Of a stretch of DNA of 64,000 nucleotides, positions 9,157-19,374 are shown piece by piece (position 1 is the stretch's first letter; each line of letters begins with the position of its first letter). The notes below the pieces were generated by a model. That model worked only from the letters and a program-made list of their open reading frames with translations, ran no database searches and had not been told where the DNA came from. Origin of the DNA: Myxocyprinus asiaticus (taxonomy: Eukaryota > Chordata > Actinopteri > Cypriniformes > Catostomidae); contig NC_059385.1 of the NCBI RefSeq assembly GCF_019703515.2, positions 31,691,001 through 31,755,000 of the forward strand, given 5' to 3'. The translations under genes and the position numbers were made by a program.

Positions 9157-10782
9157 TTAAAGAGGCCCTGTTATGCTTTTGGGGATTTTACCTTTCCTTT
9201 AGTGTGTAATATAGCTGTTTGTGCATGTAAAAGGTCTGCAAAGTTAAAAAGCACAAAGTCCACGCAAAGAGTTATTCTCTCCCACAGACAACACTGCTCA
9301 AGAACTACAAGAAACGGCTGGATTGTAGTCCAGCCATTACTTCCATAAAGTATCTACATCACTATGTAATACATTTGCATAATGCCCACCTAAGGGCTAC
9401 TTAATCCCACCCTCAAACAAATGTAGTTATAGCAGAGGCCAGGATGAGTTGGGTTAGTGTTGTCGCTATGTCGAGAAGACGCTGTTTTCTTCATTGCAAA
9501 TGCAAAACCTCTTTGTTTGGACTTCCAAAGGCAGATGAATTGAAGAATCAGTGGTTAAAATTTATTGTAATTATTTAGCAGTACAACCGGAGTTTCAAGA
9601 CAGTTACTCCTGAAAGATGGTGCAGTTCCCACTTTGTTGGGACAATATGGCACTTCAGGATCACAACCTGTAAGTATGCTTGATTATTTATGGATTTATC
9701 TGCTACTGAGAGCTCAAATGCGGAGTTTTGTGTTGTAGCTACGGTGTACACCCAGTGCACAGCTGTTGGCCTCTTCTAACCTGCTAGCTAATGTTACTGT
9801 GTTGAAATAGTTTTGCTAATCAGCTGCGGGCCCACTTTTATCTACAATTGTGTAGAATTATGCAGATTGTTTGTCGTTCTTACTATCATGAATAGTGATC
9901 AAGTGTGGAGATGGATTTACTTTTATAAATGGTAATTTTATGTCTGCAATCCACGGTAGTGCTTGGCTAACTTGCTATGTAACGTTATTGTTTTGGTAAG
10001 GGTTTACTATTCAGCTGTGGGCCAGCTTTTACCTAAAACTGTGTAACAAAATGGTAGATCTCAAGAGTCTGTAATAATTATATAATTATTACAAGCTGTA
10101 ATGTTATGGCCGCTATCCACGGTAGTCCACGGCTAACTTGCTCACTAACCGGGAGTAAGCCTCTGTTCTCCATTCATATCTCAGGTGAAAAAGGTCAGCT
10201 ACACCCATTCCAGCAAAAGATGACCAATTTAGATGCACTACGGGTCTTTTACTTTAAGTTTTGTTAGGTTCACAATAATCAACAGTGTACTTGTGAGAAA
10301 GCTACAAAAGTAAAACTTACCATTGTGAAACGTCCTGCTCAAGCCGTACTTGCAAAGGCAGTTCGGGTCGATCAGCTTGTTCTTCCAAACTTTCATTATC
10401 AGACTCAAACTGGTACAGCAAAAACCGACACCATTGTTACCATAGTTACAATAGTGTTTACAGCTGCTCAGGAAACCTGAAACTTGGTTATGGTATGGGG
10501 CGTTACATTTCCGACACACGCTCTACGCGGTTGACCAATCACAACAGACTAGGCCAGCTGACCAGTCAGAGCATACTGGGCTTTTCAGAAAGGGGGGCTT
10601 TAAAGAGACAGGACCTAAATCAGAGCATTTGAGCCAGAGGATGAAAATAGGTTTAGCAGAAATGTACAGTATGAGAAAAAATAATGTGTTTTTTGAACAT
10701 CAAAGCATGTAAACCTATTCTAGTAGACCCCCAATATAAAATCATGAACCTGTAAATTAGCATAATATGGGCTCTTTAATTA
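9157..10782 (+). mobile_element. THAP-domain DNA transposon relic (P-like)
   Basis: The ends are inverted: TTAAAGAGGCCCTGTTATGC at the left and the complement of TAAAGAGCCCATATTATGC at the right. Between them, at 9468-9660, is a broken THAP-domain exon. The interior also repeats a phrase near 9800-9850, 9950-10030 and 10110-10140 (CTAACTTGCT, GCTGTGGGCC words), so part of it is internally duplicated. No transposase catalytic core is seen. THAP-type domains are found in P-element transposases, hence the label; the superfamily is inferred. Confidence 0.55.
9468..9660 (+). pseudogene. THAP zinc-finger exon, broken
   Basis: The ATG at 9468 reads MSRRRCFLHCKCKTSLFGLP, then an LKNQWLKFI segment, then a stop at 9576-9578. 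A THAP finger starts with C-x2-4-C and has the LFxLP and W-x-x-FI elements seen here. A second THAP-like piece, LLLKDGAVPTLLGQ, follows in another frame and runs into a GTAAGT donor at 9670. The middle of the finger, including its distal C-x2-H, is lost to the stop and frame change. Confidence 0.55.
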
Positions 10783-13714
10783 ATTACAAATCACATGTAT
10801 ATTTGTTCTCTGGGAGCCGGGCTAAATGAGCAAGCACTGTTACTGCATTTCTGACATGGGTCACACCCTTCAGTCACCCCTCAGAGGTCAAATACACAAA
10901 TGGCCTGCAACATTAATATGATAATCAAACGATTACCTTTTGACTAAACCAATTTCTAGTAAATGTATCCAACTCATCAATAGGCCAAAAGACAGGGCTA
11001 AACCAGCCCCTTCAGATGCTGTACAGTGATTAAACATAAAACATTAAACAAAGAAACATACAGTATAACAAATATACATTGCAAAACAATGAACAATGGC
11101 AAACAAAAATTTGAGCAGGCAAGACACAGTTGAGCAGGACGGGAGCAAGAACTCCCAGAGAGGCCGATAGAGAACATACAACACATATAGTACATCATGG
11201 TCTGGAGCAGTGCAGGCAAAAGTCAGAGAGCATGGGATGCTTTGCATACAGCCCATTTCCAATATCAGTTCTTATGAATAGGTTATCTTCATTTATATCT
11301 TCGTTGATTGACAGCAAATGGAATATATAATAGGCAGATTGTACAATAGCCTAAGAAGACCTCAGAATTAAATTGCACTTGACACAGCCCATAAGTGCTT
11401 TGTGCATGAGATTCCAACAACCCACTTGCACCTAGACTTCATGAAAATATCAAAACTTAATGGCCATGCCAACTGTCTTTGCATGTATGACATATTGCAT
11501 AGTACTGCAATTAAGGCATAGCCTCTTAAAATAAGGCCCATAGAATGAGATTTCTAGACTGACCTTGACACTGCGGTTAGCAGCTTCCTGCCCCTATCTC
11601 TGAATCTTCTGTAAAGCGTGGCAAATACGAACAGCAGGCTATGTTTTTGATCATCACGTCCACCGTGCTTTCAGTCAACTTCCCCTGCCCTCAGCCAATG
11701 GCATGACTGTGTCTCTCTGTCTTGTCCTATCAATCAAGAGGCAGAGAGACACAGTCATGCCATTGGTTTGCAGTCAACTTCCCCTGCCCTCAGCCAATGG
11801 CATTACTGTGTCTCTCTGTCTTGTCCTATCAATCAAGAGGCAGAGGCAGATGGTCAGGCCTGCAGATGAGGGGGAAACCAGTGTTCTGTGAGCAGCCCCA
11901 CAGCTATACAGACCCTCACACTAGACATACTAACTCATGGACAGCAAAGGAGGAAGGAGATATACAATACTGATGATGCCATGATCTCAACTGTCTGCAT
12001 ACGTTCCCACAGCGGACAGGCCCTGAATGCAGCCTGAAGCCTTTCATTGGCACTGTGGTGTACTAGAGCCATGCCATGCCAGTATGCAGGGCTTCCAGAA
12101 AGGTTGATGGGAACTATGGTACTCTAGACAACGTAATTTGTGCATTTGGTTAACTCACTGCTTTTCAGCCTTGAGAATCTTTCTGAGAAAGTTTATTAAG
12201 GTTCTACAATGTAATAATTTTGTAAAATATTCCATTACCAGTAGTTATTTTTTCATCTAAGTTACACATTTAATTTATGCGCATAATCGGAATATAATTT
12301 TTTTTTTTTTAAATAATAATAAAATAAAATACGAATAAAGCAACATTTCCATCCCATGTGTTTAACAGAACAAAATTATGATATTAATGATTTTCTCAGA
12401 GCGATTCATTATGTATTCACGTGGCTTGTTGAGGCAAGTCTTTTTTATGCATTTTTACTGTATATTAGTTTGTAAATTCTATAGAAATATATTGGGTAAA
12501 TGTGTTTTCATTGTAGTTTATGTGCATATCTTCTTCCTGAAAAAAAATAATAAAAAAATATTCACCTCAAGCTAGCTTTAATGCTTTTTTTTCTTTTTTC
12601 ACATTTTGCATAAATGTGCATAAAATGTGTGGATGGAAACCCAGGTACTGACTTGAGTCCGTGCTTTACAGTAGTTAAAATGCATAAACAAATACCTAAA
12701 TGACATTCACAAGTCACACCACACCCTTATCTCATTACAAACCCATATTGGCCTACTGGGAAACAAAAGGAGAATTTTTGAAGAATCTTCTAGCTCCTGC
12801 TTTCCTTACAATGACTGTTCATAGTGGTGACAGCTGTGATGCTCCAAAAAAGGACCAAACAAACCAAAAAGTAAAGTGTTTGATGTCTTCTGAAGCAACA
12901 CAATAGCTTTGAGTGAGGAACAGACCAAAATTTAAGTCGTACATGAAAATTCTTCAAAAATTCTCCTTTTGCCTTCCACAGAACAAAACAACAGCGTACA
13001 TGCTTGGAGTGACATTAAAAAATGAGTAAATGAGAATAGAATTTTGGGGTTAACTATTAATATTATGTAATATTGTAGATATAAACATTGCCCCTGCCGA
13101 TTATTTTAAACATAGACATCCCTGAAAAATAGGTATGCACTAATTTTCTAATTAGTCTCTGAATTATTGTGTGCTGTTTGAGGTCACTTGTAACTTGTGG
13201 AGTTGATCAAAAGAAAGAGGACATTAATGTCTTCAAAAAGTGCATTGTTGAGAAGGGACATTTTTTTTTTTAATAATTCTTTATCATTTAATGAAGTTGG
13301 ATTACATTAATTCTGACAGGTGGAGTGGCAGCTACTCTCAGTGGAGCCTCAGCTTAAAAGTAAAAACTTCTACGCTGCACTGAGGTTGGGAAAAAGACAA
13401 ACTTCAGAATGTGTCCAGAATTGCATTTAGCATACATTTTTGGATGTGTTTGCACCATTATCTTTTTTTTTTTTTTTTAAATCCTTTTAGTGCATTGTGC
13501 GCTGCAACGATGCAGACAGCATGTGCAAATAAATGATGCTATCAGCGACGCGTTCTAGCGAATTGCCCCATTAATGTGATCATGAAAGTGTCAACAAATA
13601 TAATAGAAAGTTAAAGCATTAAGGAGACTAAACTGCAAGTTTATGATTTTGTGCTTTCATGGGTATTCTAAATGAGAGTTAATGCAGCATTTGGAACATT
13701 CTGTCAAGCTGAGG
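10783..13714. other. Noncoding DNA with several small repeats
   Basis: No coding signal found. About 12240-12640 has inverted words (GCGCATAAT and CATAAATGTGCATAAAATGTG) that look like a short MITE. 12750-13060 contains inverted arms AAAAGGAGAATTTTTGAAGA and its near complement around 12950-12975, probably a truncated relative of the element at 44139-44850. Confidence 0.4.
11672..11845. repeat. 99-bp tandem duplication enclosing a perfect 25-bp hairpin
   Basis: 11672-11745 and 11771-11845 are nearly identical copies (one clear difference, G versus T). Within the first period, 11695-11719 is perfectly complementary to 11742-11766, separated by 22 bases. The duplicated DNA thus includes an inverted copy of part of itself. 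Confidence 0.85.
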
Positions 13715-13762
13715 AGGATGAAAGATGAACACAGAGGATGTAGGTGAAACCAAATGCAGTAC

Positions 13763-13768
13763 TTTATT
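13763..13768 (-). promoter_or_regulatory. Polyadenylation signal in the 3' LTR of element B
   Basis: AATAAA on the minus strand, about 280 bases into the 3' LTR. It is correctly placed for the R region of the element. Confidence 0.4.
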
Positions 13769-14046
13769 GCTGAAGATAAAGCAATAATAAACTTAGAGAC
13801 TCCAATGATAAATAAACAAAAGAAAAGAAGTCAGAATAACAATATTAGAGATAATACACAGCTTGGGAAAAGAAAGTGGTGAGGTGAGTACTGCAATTGA
13901 TGTGACCAGACCATGACTGCAGGTAAGGGGTGAGTATAAATATAGTCCTTGATTAGTGTGGTTGGTGACAGGTGATGCCAATGATGGGATTAGAGTGTTG
14001 GTGAATGAGAGTGGGTTATAGTGGAGGACTGGGAGACCGATGGGTA

Positions 14047-14053
14047 TCCCCCC
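14047..14053 (-). promoter_or_regulatory. Polypurine tract of element B
   Basis: A seven-G run on the minus strand, directly before the 3' LTR copy. It is the counterpart of the tract at 74-82. Confidence 0.45.
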
Positions 14054-14059
14054 CTCCAC

Positions 14060-14680
14060 AGGAGGTGAGGGATGGAGGCTCAGGAAGCGGAGCCGCAGGA
14101 GATGAAGGACAGAGCCGCAGGAGGCGGAGACTCCGAGGGCAGGTTTTTCCAGGGATGGAGGCTCAGGAGGCGGAGCCGCAGGAGGAGAAGGCTCAGGGGA
14201 CAGAGCCGCAGGAGATGAAGGCTCATGGGGCGGAGCCACTGGAGGTAGAGACTCCGAGGGTGGAGCCACTGGAGGTAGAGACTCTGAGGGTGGAGCTGCT
14301 GGAGGTAGAGACTCTGAGGGCGAAGCCACTGAAGGTAAAGACTCCAAGGGTGGAGCTGCCAGGGATGGAGGCTCAGGAGACGGAGATGCAGGAGGCAAGG
14401 TCTCAGGGGTTGGAGCCTCTGGAGGTAGAGACTCCGAGGGTGGAGCTGCAGGAAATGGAGTCTCAAGAGTCTGAGCCACAGAAGTCTCAGGAGGTGAAGG
14501 GACAGAGCCACAGAATTGTCAGGAGGCAGAATGGGTGGAGCCACAGTAGGAGTCTCAGGGAGCAGAGCGGGTGGAGCCTCAATAGGAGCAGATGGAGCCG
14601 CAGGAGTCTCAGGATGCAGAGCAGCAGTAGGAGGAGTGGGCGGAGCCACATAAGTCTCAGGAGGTGGAGTCAAGTGCAAT
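14060..14680 (-). pseudogene. Proline-rich repeat frame of element B
   Basis: Minus-strand translation gives PPSESLPPVA- and PPEPSPPAAP-type repeats. The DNA unit is 30 bp (GGAGCCACTGGAGGTAGAGA plus CTCCGAGGGT). No gag core, zinc knuckle or enzyme motif is present. The open frame from about 14479 is likely kept open only because a 30-bp repeat free of stops stays free of stops. Confidence 0.45.
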
Positions 14681-14862
14681 GCTATGTCAATTGCAATGCT
14701 GCAAATGACGTGAATAGATCATGACAGGAGTGAAGTGGTGAGTATAAATAGAGTCCTTGATTAGTGTGATTGGTGACAGGTGATTCCAAAAATGGGATTA
14801 GAATGTGAATGAGAGTGGTAGTGATAGTGGAGGACTGGGAGACCAATGGGGGCATGACACAT

Positions 14863-15186
14863 TTCTAATAATCTAATTAAATCAATTAAATTAAGGGAGG
14901 TTTACATACAGAGCATTGTGGTTTTCTTTTCACATCCTTCACTTCTATATATGCCCAGAATTAATCTATTATTCATTATAGTTTAGAAGAGCTTTCTCCT
15001 CCCCTTGAACTCAATAAAGTAACTGTATCTACATTTAAATAATTTACTGAGGAACTTTTGTAGACTTCTCAGAATGTACATTGCATTTGCATGTCAGTGC
15101 AATTAATGGCATTGAGATGTTCCTCCAGAACAGCTGAGCATTTCTATTCCTCTTAATAATCTCTGAAGATCCTGTAGATTTCCATT
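14863..15186. other. Noncoding DNA, nothing recognised
   Basis: AT-rich, without repeats or coding signal that I can see. Confidence 0.4.
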
Positions 15187-15194
15187 CTTTAGAT

Positions 15195-15471
15195 CAGAGG
15201 TGAACAAACTTTTTCCTATGAAGGGCCAAATATCAAACTTGATTTGAATGCCATGGGCTGAATGTAAACATTGCATTATATCAAACTGTTTCCCTCTTTT
15301 ATGATTTTATAATATAAAAAAACTTTACTCAGCAATCTGCTCAACTAATGCAATGAAGAGCTGCATCAATGGCATATTTTTTTCCCCTCTTGTCATATGT
15401 GGCAAGGCGGGCCAAATCAAAGGTCATCACGGACCAACTTTGGCCCACGGGCCCTAGTTTGGGCATCTCTA
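15195..15471. mobile_element. Short nonautonomous hAT element with target duplication
   Basis: The ends are imperfect inverted repeats, CAGAGGTGAACAAACTTT at the left and the complement of TAGAGATGCCCAAACTAGGG at the right. The 277-bp body has no coding capacity. An 8-bp direct repeat, CTTTAGAT, flanks it at 15187-15194 and 15472-15479. An 8-bp duplication plus a CAGxGGTG terminus is typical of hAT (Charlie-like) transposons. Confidence 0.85.
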
Positions 15472-15479
15472 CTTTAGAT

Positions 15480-16599
15480 CAGTAATTATCTCAGAACTGC
15501 AAAATTTGAGAATACCTTGTGCCCACAAACAGAATTAATTATTCAAAATGTACATTATCAGTACTAGATATCTCCACAGTATATGTGCTCTGATTCGTAA
15601 TGAAGACACTGCTAAATCGGGAGGGGAACTCCATGGAAAATGTTTAAAGAACAGCTCACTGATCAGCAGTTCCCAATATTATGTCCGAAAGAGGTGATTC
15701 TCAGTTCAGTGTACTGGTAATTTCAATCGATAAAGTTGTGAAAACAGGGCAATACTGCCCATGTAGATGTTGCAATGTTCAATAGACAGAGTTGTGCACT
15801 GCACTGCACTGCACTGACATTGATATTGCAATATACAACTGTCTCTTAATGAGCTAGGATGAGAATTCGGGTCTCTAAGGCTGCTGACGCAGTCGCACCA
15901 AAGGAAAATTTAAACACAACGATTCCGCTAGCCAGTAAATCGGCAGCATGAGGTCAATGTCAGGGTACTGGAACATTCGGTGGCAACATGTTGACTTTCT
16001 GGTGATCCTGTTGTTCAGAAAGCATACATCAGTTTTGGCAGACAAAACAATTGACCTCTTTTCGCAGATTTTTTTGTGAAATCAGTCTGGTTACTACTAA
16101 TGTCAAATGGACTTCAAACAGAAGTCATTTTACTACATTGGATAACAGTTTCTGAAAAGTGTAAGTCTAATCGGTGATCTAATAAAGGGTTTATGCCACA
16201 ATAATACCTGTCAAATGGGTTGGATTATCTTAAAGGAACATCAAAAGAAAGGAAGAAAATGGCAGATAAATGAGCTTATAGTCATGTTGGGGTAACCAAA
16301 GCCGGGTCATGGTTAGCAGTGCATGATTAGGCACACCTTCAGTCTACTACACCGTATATTGCCTTCTATATAACGGTCACTAAAAATAACCCTGATTATA
16401 CTAATCTTGTGTGAACTGACATCCTTGTAAAAAGCCAGTGAATCTGCACTGTCCAGCTTGTGAACCCTTTAACTATACCTGTTTCACCATACTTCAAGTG
16501 TCTGAAATGGATTTTGGTCAATGAAAGACTCCAGAAAATGAGAAGATGCACTTCACAACTTCAGATACTGTTGTGTATGTGTGGTGAGTGGGGACTAGA
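15480..16599. other. Noncoding DNA, nothing recognised
   Basis: Only a short (CACTG)n run at about 15795-15815 stands out. Confidence 0.4.
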
Positions 16600-17545
16600 G
16601 GGCTGCGGTAGTTAAGTTCAATGAAAAGATTTAAAAATGTAGCCAGCTACACCAACTTGGGATTCACCCATGGAGTTAAAGCTTACTTGAAACAAGAAAA
16701 CAACCTTGATCGAGGACACAGGTTCGTTGTACCCAGTGAAGGATGAGACCATGCATGGTTGTGACACGGCATGTAGCAGGCCAAGGCATGGCTGTGACAT
16801 GGCATGGAGCAGGCTGAGGCATGGCTGTGACATGGTATGGACCAGACTGAGGTGTGGCTGTGACATAGCATGGAGTAGACTCAGGATCCTGGGCAGAAGG
16901 TAGCGCAAGCTCTGTGACCATGACGTGGCACTCTGGCTCGGCGATCATGACGTGGGACCCTGGCTTGGTGACCATGACGTGGGACCCTGGCTTAGCGACC
17001 ATGACGTGGGACCCTGGCTCGGCAACCATGACGGGGGACCCTGGCTTGGCAACCAGGACGTGGTATCCTGGCTTGGCAACCAGGACGTGGTATCCTGGCT
17101 CGGTGACCAGAATGTGGGACCCTGGCTCGGTGACCAGGATGTGGGACCCTGGCTCGGCGACCAGGATGTGGGACCCTGGCTCGGCGACCATGACGTGGGA
17201 CCCTTGCTCGGCGACCATAACGTGGCACTCTGGCTCGGCGGCCATGACGGGGAACTCTGGCTCGGCGGCCATGACGGGGAACTCTGGCTCGGCGGCCATG
17301 ACGGGGAACTCTGGCTTGACAGCCATGATGGTGGATGGCTCTGACATGGCAGTCACTGTAGGAGTGCATAGTTCCTCCTCAGCCACTCCTACAGTGAAAG
17401 ATGAACTGCTCAATTGTAGGGCTAAATCAATGAACTGAGCCAGATTGAGGGTAATTTGACCATCAGGCATCAGGGAGGAGACCGGCTCATTCAGCCCAAA
17501 ATGGAAAAATTCCTTGAGGGCAATAACATTAAAGTCCACCTGGAA
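16600..17545 (-). pseudogene. gag-like frame with 27-bp repeat tail (element C)
   Basis: A continuous minus-strand frame of 287 residues runs from about 17539 to 16676. Its first 60 residues contain FFHFGLNEPVSSLMPDG, then FIDLALQLSSSSFTVGVAEE. This is the same gag-capsid block as in element A. It is followed by about fifteen 9-residue repeats of the form AEPGSHVMV and then a Cys/His-poor tail rich in HVTAMP. There is no zinc knuckle and no pol. The frame stays open because the unit is 27 bp. LTRs were not found; the 5' side is abutted by the L1 element at about 17545. Confidence 0.6.
16920..17335. repeat. Minisatellite, 27-bp unit
   Basis: About 15 copies of a unit such as GCGACCATGACGTGGGACCC plus TGGCTCG. 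Nine codons per unit, so the frame is kept on both strands. Confidence 0.85.
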
Positions 17546-17630
17546 GATGGACTGTTTTTTTTTATTATTTTCATGTTATAATCCAGTGAGATTCAATACA
17601 CCCTGTACATATTTGTTCTTTGAGGTAAAC

Positions 17631-18521
17631 ATGGCAAAGAAGTCAAAATCCTCAGGCTCTGGAGACATTAAAAGACACTTATGTGCTCAAGATGAAACCT
17701 CTGGGCCTGCAGACCAGGGACTCAATTTGGAAGGCTCGTTGGGAGATGAAATCCAGCATCAACTGTCCAACATATCGGTGATGCTGACGAAGGTTGTTGC
17801 TGACTTGGAGGATCTTGCTGTAATACGTCGATCTATAACGGCGATAGAAGCAAAGTTCTCTGAGTTTGTCACAAGATAATAATAATATAATTATAATTAA
17901 TAATTTTTAGAGTGACAGAAGTTGAAAAAAATAATTGATTATTTGGAGTCGTCGGAAAGGGAATTATCCACTAATCTGCTCGCATCCAAAACAGACTTGG
18001 AATATGTTTTGGAAAAACTGGAAGATCTCGAAAATAGAAATCGAAGGAACAATATCCAAATTGTTGGAATTCATGAGCATGAAGAGTGCAGAGATATGGT
18101 GAAATTCCTGGATGAGCTCTTCCCAAGTCTGCTCGAAATAACAGGCCATAAACTGGAAATCGAGTGAGCTCACAGAGACCCGGCTCACAGATCTGCTGAG
18201 GGAGACAGGTCCCGATCAATTCTGGCCAAATTTCTGAGATCATCCGATAAAGATCTCGTGCTATGCGAGGTGAGGAGCAAAGGGAAGCTTTCTTGGAAGA
18301 ACCACAATATTTTCTTGTTCCCGGACTTTGCGAATGCGACAAGAGAGAAACGCGATCGATTCAAGGAATGTAAGAAACTCTTACATCAATGGAAGATCGC
18401 TTTTGAAGATCGCTTTTGCACCGATGTTTCCGGCCAAACTGAGAATAGAAACGAAGGATGGTCGCAGGGTTTTTACGTGTCCAAAGCAAGCACTGTCTTT
18501 TATAAAAACAATGGGTGGTAG
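17631..18521 (+). pseudogene. L1 ORF1 protein gene, broken
   Basis: The ATG at 17631 starts a Ser/Lys-rich N-terminus, followed by a coiled-coil-like stretch to a stop at 17877. It resumes near 17922, where LEDLENRNRRNNIQIVGI is the linker/RRM entry typical of L1 ORF1p. It shifts frame near 18167 to read AHRDPAHRSAEGD and then the C-terminal basic domain (LFPDFANATREKRDRF) to 18521. The role in the family is RNA binding and chaperone activity in the retrotransposition particle. At least two stops or frame changes make this copy nonfunctional. Confidence 0.7.
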
Positions 18522-19374
18522 GCCATTTTGGGGTTTTTCATGTAGCTCCAGAGTGGATTAACTCGCTGTGTTTACTCTGGCTGTCTGAGGAAGCGGGGCA
18601 CCATTTTTGTTTCTTTTTGCGTTGGCTCCGCCTAGCGGCTGGAGTTTATTTATGGCATATTTTTTTTTATTTTATTTTTTTTATGCCGCCTCCGAGTGAA
18701 TTTGACTCAACTGTTTTTTGTGTTTTTTGTGTTTTTTTTTTTTTTTTTTTGGTTCTGCCTGGCGGCTGGAGCTTGTTTTGTGGAATAACATTCCTTCGGA
18801 TCAGCTGTGGATGAATCCGATCATTCTTTGTGCTTTGCCTCCTGTTGGCTGGAGTTTGTTTTGTGGAATATTTTTAAGGGACATTAGAATGATTACGTCA
18901 TCTGCTGCACTCATAACAGCTGGCTCACTGAACAATTGTTTATCTGTCCGAGGAAACTGAACAGCTTTATATCAGCTGGAGTTTGTTTTGTGGAGGAACA
19001 CACCTTCAAGACAGTTCTGTGAATGAATCCACATGTTCTTTGTGTTTATTCTGCCTATTGGCTAGGGTCTGTTTTACAAAGTATTTTCTGTTATGTGGTG
19101 TTGCCTTACAAAATTTGTGCAGAAGCACCGGACTTGAATAATCTGATAAAGTTGTCATGGGGGTTCTCGTATGCATACGTGGACCTTTTGAGTTTAGAGG
19201 GATTGATGCCAGTTGGTGCTGTCGTGCGCGGGCTTAATGCGCACGTTTTTATTTTTTCTGTTTGTTTTGTTCGGGGGGAAGTTCGGGGTTTGATTGTTGC
19301 TCTAATGTTGGAATGTGGTCTATATAATCTTGTTTTTGACACATGATTTATTTTTTCTAATGTCAATTGTTAAT
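18522..19374 (+). other. Spacer between L1 ORF1 and ORF2
   Basis: T-rich, with repeated GGCTGGAGTTTGTTTTGTGG phrases at about 18765, 18850 and 18975. No coding signal. It is unusually long (about 850 bases) for an L1 inter-ORF spacer. Confidence 0.5.

Larger units (their letters stand above)
13715..14862 (-). mobile_element. LTR retrotransposon relic with minisatellite interior, no pol (element B)
   Basis: On the minus strand, an LTR-like segment at 14862-14700 (with a TATTTATA box) recurs at 14046-13890. They share GGTCTCCCAGTCCTCCACTA, CACCTGTCACCAA and AATCAAGGACT blocks. The second copy follows a GGGGGGG tract and continues into a region with a poly(A) signal. Between the copies is only Pro/Ser/Glu-rich repeat coding. 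It has the same plan as element A, but gag is gone and the 5' LTR is shorter than the 3' one. Confidence 0.6.

Noticed and set aside
16914..17438. Plus-strand open frame of 174 codons over the 27-bp repeat.
   Set aside because: Mirror of the minus-strand gag-type frame; 27-bp periodicity keeps all frames open.
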